This document shows positions 21,739-32,412 of a stretch of 64,000 nucleotides of DNA, piece by piece (position 1 is the first letter of the stretch; each line of letters opens with the position of its first letter). Under the pieces are notes generated by a model, which had not been told where the DNA came from, ran no database searches, and saw only the letters and a list, made by a program, of their open reading frames with translations. The stretch is from Oxytropis ochrocephala (Eukaryota > Streptophyta > Magnoliopsida > Fabales > Fabaceae): NCBI GenBank assembly GCA_020916435.1, contig CM037095.1, forward strand, positions 34,924,763-34,988,762, read 5' to 3'. The position numbers were made by a program, and so were the translations under genes.

Positions 21739-21990
21739 TGTAACATCCCGCATCGCTTCGAAGCTGCCGATCGCTTTACGAACCAACACGAGTCTTTTCA
21801 AAGCATGTTTTGTCCTCACTTGCATGCTTTCCGAAACTTCGGAAGGTCACCCATCCCACTACTACTCCAAGCCAAGCACGCTTAACTATGGAGTTCTTAT
21901 GGGATGAGCTCCGAAAAGAAGATGCACCTTGTTGGTATAGGTAGTTCAAATCAATTCTTTTAAGCCTTCCTTCAACTATGCGATCCATAC
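21739..21990 (-). mobile_element. Cassandra-like TRIM LTR carrying a 5S rRNA-derived domain
   Basis: An LTR end (GATGTTACA at 21739) is followed by a tRNA-Met-type primer site, and the LTR body holds a 5S rRNA-like sequence in the same orientation. This combination defines Cassandra terminal-repeat retrotransposons in miniature (family knowledge). The upstream phrase CTATACCAACAAGGTGCATC is also seen. The LTR start to the right is uncertain, and I found no second LTR, so the copy is probably partial or solo. Confidence 0.65.
21838..21930 (-). pseudogene. 5S rRNA-derived segment inside the LTR
   Basis: The minus strand reads CATCCCATAAGAACTCCATA, then AGTTAAGCGTGCTTGG, GGAGTAGTAG and GGATGGGTGACCTTCCG. 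These match the plant 5S rRNA middle and the internal polymerase III control region (box A, intermediate element, box C). The 5' third is diverged. It is not a normal 5S gene: there is no tandem 5S array, and it is placed at an LTR end next to a primer site. Confidence 0.8.
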
Positions 21991-22260
21991 ACCGCACGGC
22001 CTCGGGATCCTCTCATTCCGGTGCGTATTCGGTTCATTCACGTGCCCGCCGCTTTGAAGCCGCCAGAGCCGCTCTTTGCCATGCCACCTTTTTGGGCACC
22101 GCGATCACTCCCGCCTCCTCGGCCCGGTTGCTCACCGGGCGTGCGTCTTGTTGGGTGATTGCGAAGACTTCACCTAGAGTTTGGCTTTGTTTGATGACAT
22201 CATCACTTGGACGCACGACCACATGATCGGTGCTCTCGGACGAAGTCGTTGGCTCTAGGA
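21960..22260 (-). other. Open stretch, possibly a gypsy gag C-terminal fragment
   Basis: The minus strand is open over about 80 codons and includes SQTLGEVFAITQQDARPVS, which resembles the end of gag in some chromoviruses (a VFA-x-T-Q-Q-x-A pattern). The G/C content is higher than in neighbours. The match is short and no zinc knuckle is visible, so this is weak. Confidence 0.3.
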
Positions 22261-22263
22261 ACC

Positions 22264-22802
22264 TTATCTAGGGCCCCTTTTAGTGTTTTCCTTGAAGTGT
22301 GCACCCTTAGAAAAGCCTTAGATCCTGTCTCTAAGAAACCCTGTAGGACACAAAGGAGCCGCATACCCCTGGATCAAACTTTTTTGAAAAAAATATATTT
22401 TTCAGTATATGAAGTTCCAACTTTTGAAAATCCTATCTTTGTAAATAATTTTCTTTCAATCATCCTCATCATGCATTCATTTCGCATGCATTCTCACCGT
22501 GTCGAGGAATTGTAGGTATCGATGAAAAATGTATCGAATTTGAAAAGAACCTCAAGTGGAATTTCAAGCAACAGGATGTCCAAAGCTTTCTCGATCCTCG
22601 TTGCTTGTCAAAATAAAACGCGCAATTTCCACGGCACTACGTGAGAGAAACGTGCATCCGCATTTCATACGCATACGTATATATTTATGCATCCATTCAT
22701 TTCATGCATTCAGGTGCTCATAAAAACATTTCTTTCTAAGTTAAGAAAAGGGCAAGCTGGTTCATCCACATCGCCACTTCACCCGTTTGCAAGCGAAACT
22801 GA
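22264..22802 (+). other. 5' leader of the plus-strand Tat/Ogre-type element
   Basis: Non-coding. Shows features of the region before gag in Tat-type elements: repeated ATGCATTCATTTC-like motifs at about 22465-22490 and 22688-22715, and GGTGCTCATAAAAACATTTC at 22712. I could not recognise the matching LTR. Confidence 0.45.
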
Positions 22803-24183
22803 TGGCGTCCAACGAAGACTGTCTGGGTCAAGATGAAATGGTGGTAGAGGTCCTTAATCTGAAAGGTGGCTCAAGAGAACCAAGCTCACGAAAACTAAGG
22901 TGGAGGCCATGGAAGCTCAGATGGCCGAGGTAATGAATATGCTGCAAAATCTGAGAAGTGGGGCCGCTGTTGGGGCCGCCGCGGTCGTGAATCCAGAAGG
23001 GGTCGTTACCTTTGTTTCTCCTCCTGTATCAGCTGAAATCATAACTGTTCATCCCCCTCCGAGGCCAGAAGTTAGTCATTCTCCGGGGATAAGCGATCAG
23101 AGACAGCCAAATGCACAAATATATCCTTGGGGGATGCCCATGAATTATACACCATCCACCACTGAAACCATTCCTGTGTTGACAAGTCAGCCTGCTGTGG
23201 TTACTTCTAGTGGAGCTGTGGGTGTGCCACACATTCACATCCCTAGTCCCAGTATTATACCTCCAAGAAGTTCTCCTGCTCCTGCTCCGGGGATTACTGT
23301 GAATCCTCCAAATGCTGCTTATCAAATGGGAAACCCCGCTCAGTATGGGGGTTACTACTTCAGTCCAGGGAGCTATCCTTAGGGCCGGATGGTTGAAAGT
23401 TCACAGCCAAGAGACAGATATCACTTTCTAGAAGAACGATTGAGAGCAATGGAAGGGTCAGGTACAAGGGCTAAGGATGCACGGGACCTGTGTCTTGTCC
23501 CAGATGTTGTTATACCTCCCAAATTCAATGCGCCAGATTTTGATAAGTACCGCGGCACTGGGTGTCCCTCCAGCCATCTAACGATGTATGTTAGGAAGAT
23601 GGAAGCTTATGCCCATGATGATAAAGTGTTGATCCATTTCTTCCAAAACAATCTGACTGGAGCGTCTCTAGACTGGTTTATGCAGCTGCAATCCTCCAAC
23701 GTCCATAGTTGGAAGGATCTCTCCGAAGCATTTCTTAAACAGTATCAGTACAATATGGATCTTGCTCCTGACAGATCTCAACTACAACAAATGAGCAAAG
23801 GTGACAGAGAATCATTTAAAGAATATGCCCAGAAGTGGAGAAGTGTAGCAGCCCAAGTAAAGCCACCATTGACAGAAAAGGAAATGGTGTATATGTTCAT
23901 GGAGACTCTCCCAGGAATATACTATGATCAGTTGGTGGGTAGTGTCTCCTCTAGTTTCTCCGATATGGTGGTCATTGGGGAGCGTTTTGAACACAGATTG
24001 CGTAGTGGAAAAATTGCCGGAGGTTTTGGCAATTCCGGTGGGCAGAAGAAACCTTTTTCTAATTTCCCTAAGAAGAATGAAGGGGAAACAAATGTCATTC
24101 TGCGGGGAGGGCGATCCTTGACTCTCCACCACCACGAAAGTTCCGTTCTCTTCGTTCACTTTCACCGCGGCAGGATAATCTAG
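22803..24183 (+). pseudogene. Gag of the plus-strand Tat/Ogre-type element
   Basis: The likely start ATG at 22803 (MASNEDCLGQDEMVVEVL) shifts frame near 22870, and the main frame opens at 22900. A Pro/Val/Ser-rich N-terminal third is followed by a stop (TAG at about 23380), then the capsid domain: VVIPPKFNAPDFDKYRGTGC, FFQNNLTGASLDWFMQLQ, FLKQYQYNMDLAPDRSQL, FKEYAQKWRSVAAQVKPPL, LPGIYYDQLVGSVSSSFSDM. It closely parallels the gag at 11725-13536, so the two elements are related. Frame changes near 24110 lead into out-of-frame sequence, so the protein is broken. Confidence 0.85.
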
Positions 24184-25265
24184 GTCACGGGACTCGAAAT
24201 TACCAAGAAAGGAGACGTGCGTTTTGATCCAATTCCCATCACTTATCTTGAAATTGTTTAATCACCTCATTGCCAAGAATCTAATCAACACTCGCCTATG
24301 GTTCGCCCCAACCCCTTCCCGGGGATATAATCTTGATGCAACATGTAGTTTCCACAATGGAGGGGTTGGTCATACGATTGAAGATTACAAGGCGTTCAAG
24401 TATGTAGTCCAGACCTAATTGATGCCAATTGGCTATCTTTTAAGCGAGAACAATCCGAGTACGACAACTAACCCCTTGCGGTCATGGGGCACGCGATGCG
24501 CCAATGCTATAGAGGATTACGGGGTCGAGATCATGATAAAAATGTTGAGAGTATCAAGACTCCTCTCGGAAGACATATATCTTTGAGCTATGCCGCTGGG
24601 GAGTAATTCAGAAAAGCTGTGTGTGTGTTGACCCTGTGTGTGCAGGTGCTTGTGAGGTTTTTAAGTCTGTTTTACAAGATCTGATGGACCGTTATGTGGT
24701 TCGGTTGGAGGTAGTTGAGAAAGAAGAAAGTGTGCTCATGCTACAGTTCAATGATGGCAAAGGGGCCAGAAAACCAATTGAGATACTATACAATCCGAAA
24801 CCGGCTCAAGTCAAACCACAGCCGGTGGTTATTGAAATCCCAGCTCCATTCCCTTATGAAAAAGACAGCGCCGTGTCGTGGATTTACAGCACCTTGCCTC
24901 CAGTAGGGGTTTCTCCAAGCACTTCTGTTACAAATATAACTGGGACAAGTGGCATGACGAGGAGCGGCCGGATGTATGCTCCTAAGTTTGTTCGAGGAGA
25001 ATCCTCCAAGGAAGCCGAAGATAGAGCCCGTAAGGGTAAAGAAAAGGATGCAGAGAATATTCAGAAGAAGAAAGGGGCAGAGCCAGAAAATGATGAGTTT
25101 CTCAAGATAGTGAGACAGAGTGATTATAAAGTGGTCGATCAGATGAACCAAACTCCTGCAAAGATCTCGATAATGTCTTTGTTGATGAGTTCAGAAGCGC
25201 ATAGAACCGCTCTCATGAAGGTGCTGAATGAAGCACATGTTGCTCAGAATATTTACATTGCTTGA
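24184..25265 (+). pseudogene. Gag C-terminal part and linker to protease
   Basis: Near 24338 the frame reads CSFHNGGVGHTIEDYKAFK, the knuckle-like C-x2-H motif seen in the other Ogre gag, with the last Cys changed to Tyr. A long open stretch from about 24621 to 25265 contains a second knuckle remnant (CAGACEVFKSVLQDLMD), a Lys/Glu-rich linker and the conserved DEFLKIVRQSDYKVVDQMNQ, TPAKISIMSLLMSSEAHR motif also seen at 11300-11410 on the minus strand. A TGA at 25263 ends the frame. Confidence 0.75.
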
Positions 25266-26258
25266 TTTGATGAAGTAGTTGGGAATATTGTAGCTGCCAA
25301 CCACCTGACCTTCACTGATGAGGAGCTTCCCCCAGAGGGAAGGAAGCACAATCAAGCTTTGCACATCTCTGTTAAATGCGGGGATTTCGTGTTGGCTCGG
25401 GTCTTGATTGACAACAGTTCATCTTTGAATGTGATGCCCAAGTCAACTGTAAGCAAGCTGGATGTTGATTGTTCCTTTATGAAGCCGAGCTCAACTTTGT
25501 TTAGGGCATTCGATGGGTCAATGAAGGAGGTAATAGGGGAGATGGAGTTCCCCATTTAAATAGGTCCAGAAACATTCTATGTTAATTTTCAAGTCATGGA
25601 CATTTCTTTTTCATACAGCTGCTTACTCGGGAGGCCATCGATCCATATGGCTGGGGCAATCCCTTCTTCTTTACACCAACGGGTCAAATTCGTGGTTGAC
25701 GACAAGGTTGTGGTGGTATTTGGTGAGGAAGAGACTCTGGTTAACAAGCCATCAGAGTTCAAGTATGTGGAAGCCGCCGAAGAATCTTTAGAAACAGCCT
25801 TTCAGTCTTTGGAGATCGCCAATGCAGTATTTGAGAGGACCAAGGAGGAGGAGATGGTTGCTAAAATCATGTCAGCCCAAGGATATAAGGTTGGTTCTGG
25901 CTTGGGAAAGTATGGTCAAGGAGTTCTGGCTCCCATCCAACTGAAGGAAAACAATGACCGTTGCGGGCTGGGATACACTCCAAGTGAGGAAGAAAGAAGA
26001 AAAATGGCAGACAAACGAAAGCGCAGATGGTTGGCCAAGTCCAGAGGCCAAGGTCCATGGCCTCAGAGGATCCCAATTTGCGACATCAGTCAAAGTTTTG
26101 TGAGTGCTGGTTTGTTGGATCCCAACCAAGTTGCTGTCATCAAGGATGGTTTTGAGTCTGAAGGGGGCGGTACCAGCTTAGTCTGTCGTTGCCTTGCTGA
26201 AGAAGAGCTCAAAAATTGGGAAGCTGTCGACTTGCCCATCACTTTTAGTTCAAAGTAA
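25266..26258 (+). pseudogene. Protease and G-patch region of the plus-strand element
   Basis: The aspartyl protease loop reads VLIDNSSSLNVMPKSTV (about 25400-25450). The catalytic Asp is present but the usual Gly after it has become Ser. FRAFDGSMKEVIGEMEFPI follows, then a TAA at 25557. The frame resumes at 25596 with SYSCLLGRPSIHMAGAIPSS and runs to 26258. Near 25850-25950 a clear G-patch, MVAKIMSAQGYKVGSGLGKY, is seen. Same architecture as 10302-11650. The internal stop and altered loop make it a pseudogene. Confidence 0.85.
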
Positions 26259-26490
26259 TGGTTGTAATGCACACCTTTGGCTCTGCCCAATGCCTTAGGG
26301 TAGTTTGTTAGGGCATGCATGTTTTTATTTTTAATGACGCCATCATCAATAAAAACGCTTGTTTTGAATTTCATCAATAAAATTTCTTTTCCTTCATTTG
26401 TCTCTTTGTTTTCTTTTCGCTTTATTGTGTTTGTTTCGCTTTTCTTTCTACTCTGCTTCCACGAATGCAAATCAAGAGTAATTATCTCTG
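26259..26490 (+). other. Putative intron between protease and RT
   Basis: T-rich, stop-bounded sequence begins near CAAAGTAATGG (26254-26264) and ends in a pyrimidine tract with an AG near 26475-26480 (GCAAATCAAG). It sits exactly where Ogre elements have their intron and corresponds to 10044-10300 of the other element. Splice sites are inferred. Confidence 0.5.
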
Positions 26491-27592
26491 AAAATAACAG
26501 TGCCAACAATCCCTATTACGACTTTGATCATCCAATTAACCAAACTGAAGAGGATGTTGATAAAAACTGGGAAACTCATCCGGAATTAATGAGATTAGTA
26601 GAGCAGGAAGAAAGGATCATTCAACCTCATGGGGAGTCGATTGAGATCGTCAACCTGGGTACAGAAGAGGATAAAAGAGAAGTTAAGGTCGGTACCTCCA
26701 TGGAAGATAGTGAACGCAAAAAGTTAATCCAGCTCTTGCATGATTACGCTGACGTCTTTGCGTGGTCGTACAAAGATATGCCAGGGCTAGATACCGACAT
26801 TGTTGACCACAGGTTGCCAGTCAAGCCAGAGTGCTCACCAATCAAGCAGAAATTAAGAAGAATGAAGCCAGAGATGTCACTGAAAATCCGAGATGAGGTA
26901 AAGAAGCAGTTTGATGTCGGGTTTCTAGGAGTTGCAAAGTAACCACAGTGGGTAGCCAACATTGTCCCTGTTCCGAAGAAAGATGGCAAGGTCAGAATGT
27001 GTGTTGACTACAGAGACCTGAACAGAGCTAGTCCCAAAGATGACTTCCCCCTGCCTCACATTGACATTCTGGTAGACAGTACGGCCCAGCACTCATTGTT
27101 CTCCTTCATGGATGGGTATTCAGGGTACAATCAGATAAAAATGGCTCCGAAAGATATGGAGAAAACCACCTTCATAACTCTCTGGGGCACATTCTGCTAC
27201 AAAGTGATGCCTTTTGGACTCAAGAATGCCGAAGCAACTTATCAGAGGGCAATGGTGACGCTATACCATGACATGATGCACAAGGAAATCGAGGTGTATG
27301 TGGATGATATGATTGCAAAGCCCAAGACTGATTAGGGGCACATTGTTAATCTACGAAAACTCTTCGAGCATCTACGAAAGTTCAAGCTCGAGACTAAACC
27401 CGACCAAAATGCACCTTGATTGTAAGATCCGAAGGCTCTTTAGGGATTTATCGTCGATCAAAAGGGATAGAAGTTGATCGGATAAAGTTAAAGCAATCCT
27501 TGAAATGCCGATGCCAAAAAGACGAAAAAAGAGGTTCATGGTTTCCTTGGGAGATTGAACTACATCTCGAGGTTCATATCCCAATTGACCAT
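26491..27592 (+). pseudogene. Reverse transcriptase, N-terminal part, plus-strand element
   Basis: Conserved pre-RT segment (SIEIVNLGTEEDKREVK, YADVFAWSYKDMPGLD) leads to VPVPKKDGKVRMCVDYRDLN, FSFMDGYSGYNQIKMAP, MPFGLKNAEATYQRAM and the catalytic YVDD at about 27297-27308. A TAA at 26940 and a TAG at 27333 interrupt the frame. Frameshifts after 27335 degrade the thumb. The segment ends in GRLNYISRF-like sequence where the solo LTR at 27593 is inserted; the reading resumes at 32413. Confidence 0.9.
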
Positions 27593-27836
27593 TGTAACAC
27601 CCTTTTCTACCCTTAATTTCCAACGTCATTATCGAGTATTCCACTTGTTCAAAAATATTATTTAAGTAGTAGAAAGGAATGTTACGTCTCCATTAAATTA
27701 AACTCATCGTATGCACCATTAAGTTTGTGCAACAACACATACATCATAAAGTTAAAACTTCAAAAAAAATCATCTCATCACAAATGAAATAAACATTGAC
27801 TCACTAGTCCACTCAAACACGTCTCATGTAACACCC

Positions 27837-30259
27837 CTTATCTAATCAATTCGATCTACTAAATTAAAATCGAGTTTCAAAATTCCTCTCGAGGAGGGCT
27901 ACATTTGATGATTTAAAAGGAAAACAGAAATTCAATTAAGTTCAAACGATTTACCACGACATTATACTAAGCATGTAATCCTGCGCATCACATCGGCAAA
28001 AGGGTCTAAGCCCACAACATAAGGCACCTCGGCCAGTAAAACATCAAGTCATAATACATAGTACAAAGTTACAACAAAATGTGATAGTTTTAGTTCAAAA
28101 GACTATCTAGCATAAAATACACAAGATAGGCATAAAAGCACTAAAATCTACTCGGCTGACCCGGTGTTACACCCGGGAGCGAACACAAGCCGACTTGAGC
28201 TAGGCACAACCATCACTCATGTGTACCGCAAGTTGCCGACATGAGAAGCAACATAAAAGCAAATAGGGTGAGTCTCTTAACACAAGTAATATAATGTGAA
28301 GAAGCTTAAGGTTAGAGATAGCACTAAAGCACCTCGGTTCAACTAATACTGATCACTCACGATAGTTCAAATTGCCACAACAATTATCAATCACTCAAAA
28401 ACACATTAAATCATGAAATGTATGCATGTATGCAACCCACCAAAGGGCATTATGCAATGAGGTACCTCCACCGTCGTTATTTAGCTTTATCGGCTCTCCG
28501 TCGTTACTCGTCGTTATTTGATATGGAGACCAAAGTCCTACCACATCCGAGGCGAAACCTCCTTCGTGCGTTATATGCACATGAACATGTGACTTCATGA
28601 TAAATGCAATCACACACCAATCAAACATAACGCATGTGAATGCTTACACCGTCGTTCACCGAGTCGTTACTCGTGGTTCTACTCAAAGTCGCTCCACACC
28701 GCGTCCACACCATCTGAACATCATCACCGTGCTAAGGTCGACCCTACTACACCGGTAGAATCACCCTGGGACCTACAACCGACCTCTCAATCACCTCGGC
28801 ACTCAACAACCGACCTCTCCGATCACCTCGGCACTCCATGGTGGACTAATTGTTACACCGAGGACCGCAAACGACACTTAGGGACCAAAATGTCACCTAA
28901 GGACCAAAATGGACTTAATCGCTCCCATACTTGGCACACTTGGTGCTAAAATAGCACTCACGGTGGAGTCCCACAATGTGCTAGGCAACATTGGCGCTAA
29001 CATCACCTCGGCACACTATGTGTGTACCTCGGCTAGCTACTCCAACTCGGCATTCTACATCACCTCGGCACCTAGCTCGACTTGCACCTCGGCATGTTAC
29101 ACTCAAACCCTCACTTGGTGACATACTCACAATTACGCTCCCTTACACTAAAATCGTCTAACTCATGGGGATTCACTTCTCGGCATTCTGCTTTACGTTC
29201 ACCTACACTTAGGCATTTGGGCGTTTCACCTTGGTGACGCTACCTCGGCCTGAGGACCTCGGTTCACTCCCTCTACACCTCGGTAACCTTAAGGCGAAAC
29301 ACCTACACTTCGGTTTATACTTCCCTACCCCTCGCTAATGGTGTTTAGACACATACTCTCCCTCAAACTCACCAACAAACCCTCAACACTAAGACACCCT
29401 AGACGTTGACTTCCTTCAACTCGGTTTCTCTCACTCTAAGCTGAAGGGTACTTCGGTTTACTCTGTTTCTTTACTTAAACCCAACATGCAACCCATTTCC
29501 AGCTCACCACACTCATGCACACTCGGATACTCACTCCATTGGCTCCGATCCTCTCCCTAACTCTACATGCATGCTCATTTTCTTCACACTACACCGATTT
29601 ACACTATGATGCCTCACCATGCAATGCCCTCTTCGTACCACACAGAACAGAGAGTGTTACACTCCTCTCTCTTTCCCAACCGATCCACCATCGTACATTC
29701 ACCACAAATCACAGCAAGAGCAAAAACGCAGCAAAACATGGTATGAACAACACATAAAACACACATGCAAGGTGATCAGAACCACTCACACCAAAACACT
29801 ACCAAACACAAAACATTACAAGGATTAAAAGAGCCCCCTAACCTGATTACAACCGTAGACACACCCTCTTCACTAGAACTTCTAGGAATCCTTCAAGATT
29901 CAGCTCACTCTTCCCTTTTTCAGCTCGGTTCTCTTCCTTCTCCCTTTGGTTCTCTTCCTTCTCTCTAAGTCTCACTTCTCTCTACTTTCTTAATTTGGTA
30001 ACTTGACTATTTTTAGAACAATGAGAATGGTCTCTACGAAGGCAACCATTTAACATGTCCTAAGGGACTTAAATGAGGCTTTGGCCTTATTAGGCCGTGG
30101 GCTTCCTCTACTCACACCCTTTCCTAACTTAGACATTTTCCTAAAATGCAACACATGCTTAACCTTCACTTAATGAATTACTTGACTTAAAAGTAAAATG
30201 TTGCAAACCCTTAATAACTCAACTAAGTTAATTAATTGAATTATTTTGGGGTGTTACAT
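27837..30259 (-). mobile_element. Inner solo LTR (2,423 bp) with perfect TSD
   Basis: Starts TGTAACACCCC, ends GGGGTGTTACA, flanked by TCTCA at 27832-27836 and 30260-30264. In minus sense the ordered motifs match the neighbouring LTR families: GTCCCTA-like repeats, CCGAGGT repeats, GAGACTCACCCTA (28268-28280 reversed) and a TGTAACACCGGGTCAGCC block. Many copies of CACCTCGGC occur at 28790-29285. Short ORFs in it are low-complexity. Confidence 0.85.
28785..29290 (-). repeat. Dispersed CACCTCGGCA repeats within the inner LTR
   Basis: CACCTCGGC or ACCTCGGC recurs about ten times with irregular spacing (for example near 28793, 28820, 29007, 29028, 29061, 29090, 29247, 29277). The sibling LTRs have GGCTTCGGCC repeats in the matching position. 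Confidence 0.65.
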
Positions 30260-30649
30260 CTCATAATCCTCAAATAAACCTCATACAGTTAAGTAATTTA
30301 ACATCAATCCCAAAATACGCCCCCTAGGTGCTATGGTATCAGAGAGCGACACAAACAGACTTCCCGACAGCTAACAAAGAAGGTAGCTAGACCTTCACTC
30401 GCGGTTACCTGCAGCTTTGCCACAATAGAGCAACATTCCAAGCAGAAGGGGTGAGAATTTCAATAAAACATAATCGAGTACTTAATAGAAAAAAAAGGAG
30501 CAGGCATTCGCTCAATATTGACATCATCACCACATCATAATCACACAGCACCGGCTCAAATCACAAACAACATCAATTCACAGACATGATTATGTATGAA
30601 GATGCAACCCCCACCAGGGCATATGCATGATGGTACCATATTCATCACA

Positions 30650-30710
30650 ATTAAGAGGCCGAAGCCTATTCTTCACTGGAGGCCGAAGCCTATTCTTCAC
30701 AATTATGCAC
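30650..30710 (-). repeat. Two tandem 24-bp repeats in the outer LTR
   Basis: GAGGCCGAAGCCTATTCTTC occurs twice in a row. Its core GGCCGAAGCC is the reverse complement of GGCTTCGGCC, the motif repeated at 35516-35800 and, inverted, at 38409-38640. Confidence 0.8.
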
Positions 30711-31439
30711 ATGCCATGAGACTATATATACACATGTGCATTTCATCAAAATACCCACCATCATCATCATAAAACACTCATAGGTGTATTCGTCGCAATT
30801 CATCACTCATAGATATCACATCGTCATAATCACTCATAGAGTGAACTCGTCACATTTCACACAATTCATACTACAACATCATCATAATTATACTCATAGA
30901 GAACATTCACCGCAAATCATCATAATCGTACACACCAACATCATTATAGAGGATATATATATATATTTCAGTATCTTTTGGTTTAGGGTGCTATAAAATA
31001 GTATCCTGATTGACTATGGGATTTCTCCGGACCAAGTTACAACTCACCACAGGCCTTGGCCACTCCAGAAGAAATTATTCTCTGAAAGTTGGTGAGGTTC
31101 ACATGGTAGCCAAACAGAGAAAATACATCAAATGAGCAATTTACGACCTTAGTGGTAAACCACAGTCTAGCCATAGTCAATTAGAACACTAGTAGTATAA
31201 CATTCCACAGTAAATCACTTATATAAACATAGTATCACAACTTTCATAAAACAGCACCATATACTTAATAAATACAGCAACAATAAACGGTTTATTTTGC
31301 CTTAAAATTAGAATATTCAGTTAGGCCTCTGAATAAGCTTTCCAACTCATTTTAGAACACCTCAATCGGGTTCCCTTCGCAAGATATCAATTTTTCAAAA
31401 GCGTGATGACATTTTAAAGAAAACGGTGAAAAAAGCGAT

Positions 31440-31600
31440 TATGCGATGACTTCGCGCTCGAGCGCGAGTCGGTATGACCGGGCGCGATTGGGCGAACGCA
31501 CACTAGCTGTGCATCTCACTGCGCTTTGGGGCGTGATCGCAGCGTATGCAAGCGCGCGAATCATGGAAAGCTAGCGTAACGTCGCGAAAATGCGAAATTC
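31440..31600. other. CpG-rich block with a 16-bp palindrome in the outer LTR
   Basis: This stretch is dense in CG and GCGC in otherwise AT-rich DNA. TCGCGCTCGAGCGCGA at 31452-31467 is a perfect 16-bp palindrome. Other GCGC sites follow at about 31490, 31530 and 31552-31558. It lies in the middle of the LTR, in the part expected to be transcribed leader, and is retained despite methylation-driven CpG loss in old transposons. Confidence 0.7.
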
Positions 31601-32412
31601 GATATCCTACCCAACTATGTTCACATCATGAATTCTTCCCCAATCATCCCCAACATCAAAACTGAATCATTCATCATTTCAAGCCTCCAAATCCATCAAA
31701 TTTTATTCTAACAATTCATTAATTCATGCAACACAACATCAAATTCAGCAAAACAACATCAAAGCTCTCCAACAATTTCAATTCATCAAACCTCACACAT
31801 TATATCGAATTTATCAACAACTTCAGATGTCATCACGACATCATAATTAATATCAATTCATCAACAACATCTAACTCACAAAACCCCATAAAACCCAACC
31901 TATACCCAATTATGTTAAACGAAACGCTCACCCTTACCTTAAATTTTTCGATGTTCCGGAAAGCAATGGTTAAGAGAATCACGTGCAAGAACCCAGCAAC
32001 ACCACGAACGAAACGTCTCCTTCCTCCTTCGAAACCGTAATCTCGCTCACCTTCTTGATCAACGAGGAATCAATACAATGGAGTAAGGATCGAATGATAC
32101 AACACAATGGAAAAGAGAAGGAACGGCATCGAACTCTTACCAGGCAAAACTCGAGATGATTCCTCTTCCTTCTCACTCTCTCTCAAATTTTCGCAGCTCT
32201 CTCACAATACAGCGAAAATGAGAGCCTTGGCTTAGACTCCCTAAGGTTTAAGCTGTGGGCTCAGTGAACACTGGGCCCTCCACGCCAACACCCCTTATAT
32301 TACCCGATCCACCTCCTGAATAACACATTTATTTTTTTCTTGATCAATCACACCTCTAATGAACTTAATAATTCAATTAACAATTTAATTAAATTATTTC
32401 CGGGGTGTTACA

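Larger units (their letters stand above)
27593..32412 (-). mobile_element. Outer solo LTR inserted in RT, itself carrying a nested solo LTR
   Basis: Ends are TGTAACACCC at 27593 and GGGGTGTTACA at 32412. Removing it rejoins the RT reading (SRFISQLT to ATCEPLFKLL). Flanking 5-mers ACCAT (27588-27592) and ACCGC (32413-32417) differ at two positions, compatible with a decayed target duplication. Without the inner copy (27837-30264) the LTR is about 2.4 kb. No internal region is present, so it is a solo LTR formed by LTR-LTR recombination. Orientation is minus, judged from the order of shared LTR motifs. Confidence 0.8.

Noticed and set aside
21838..21930. Functional 5S rRNA gene
   Set aside because: The 5' third is diverged, there is no tandem array or 5S spacer, and it abuts an LTR end and a primer-binding site, so a Cassandra-type LTR explains it better.
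28660..29300. CRISPR-like array (regular short repeats in the inner LTR)
   Set aside because: The CACCTCGGC repeats are short, irregularly spaced and degenerate, in a plant LTR. No CRISPR repeat-spacer regularity.
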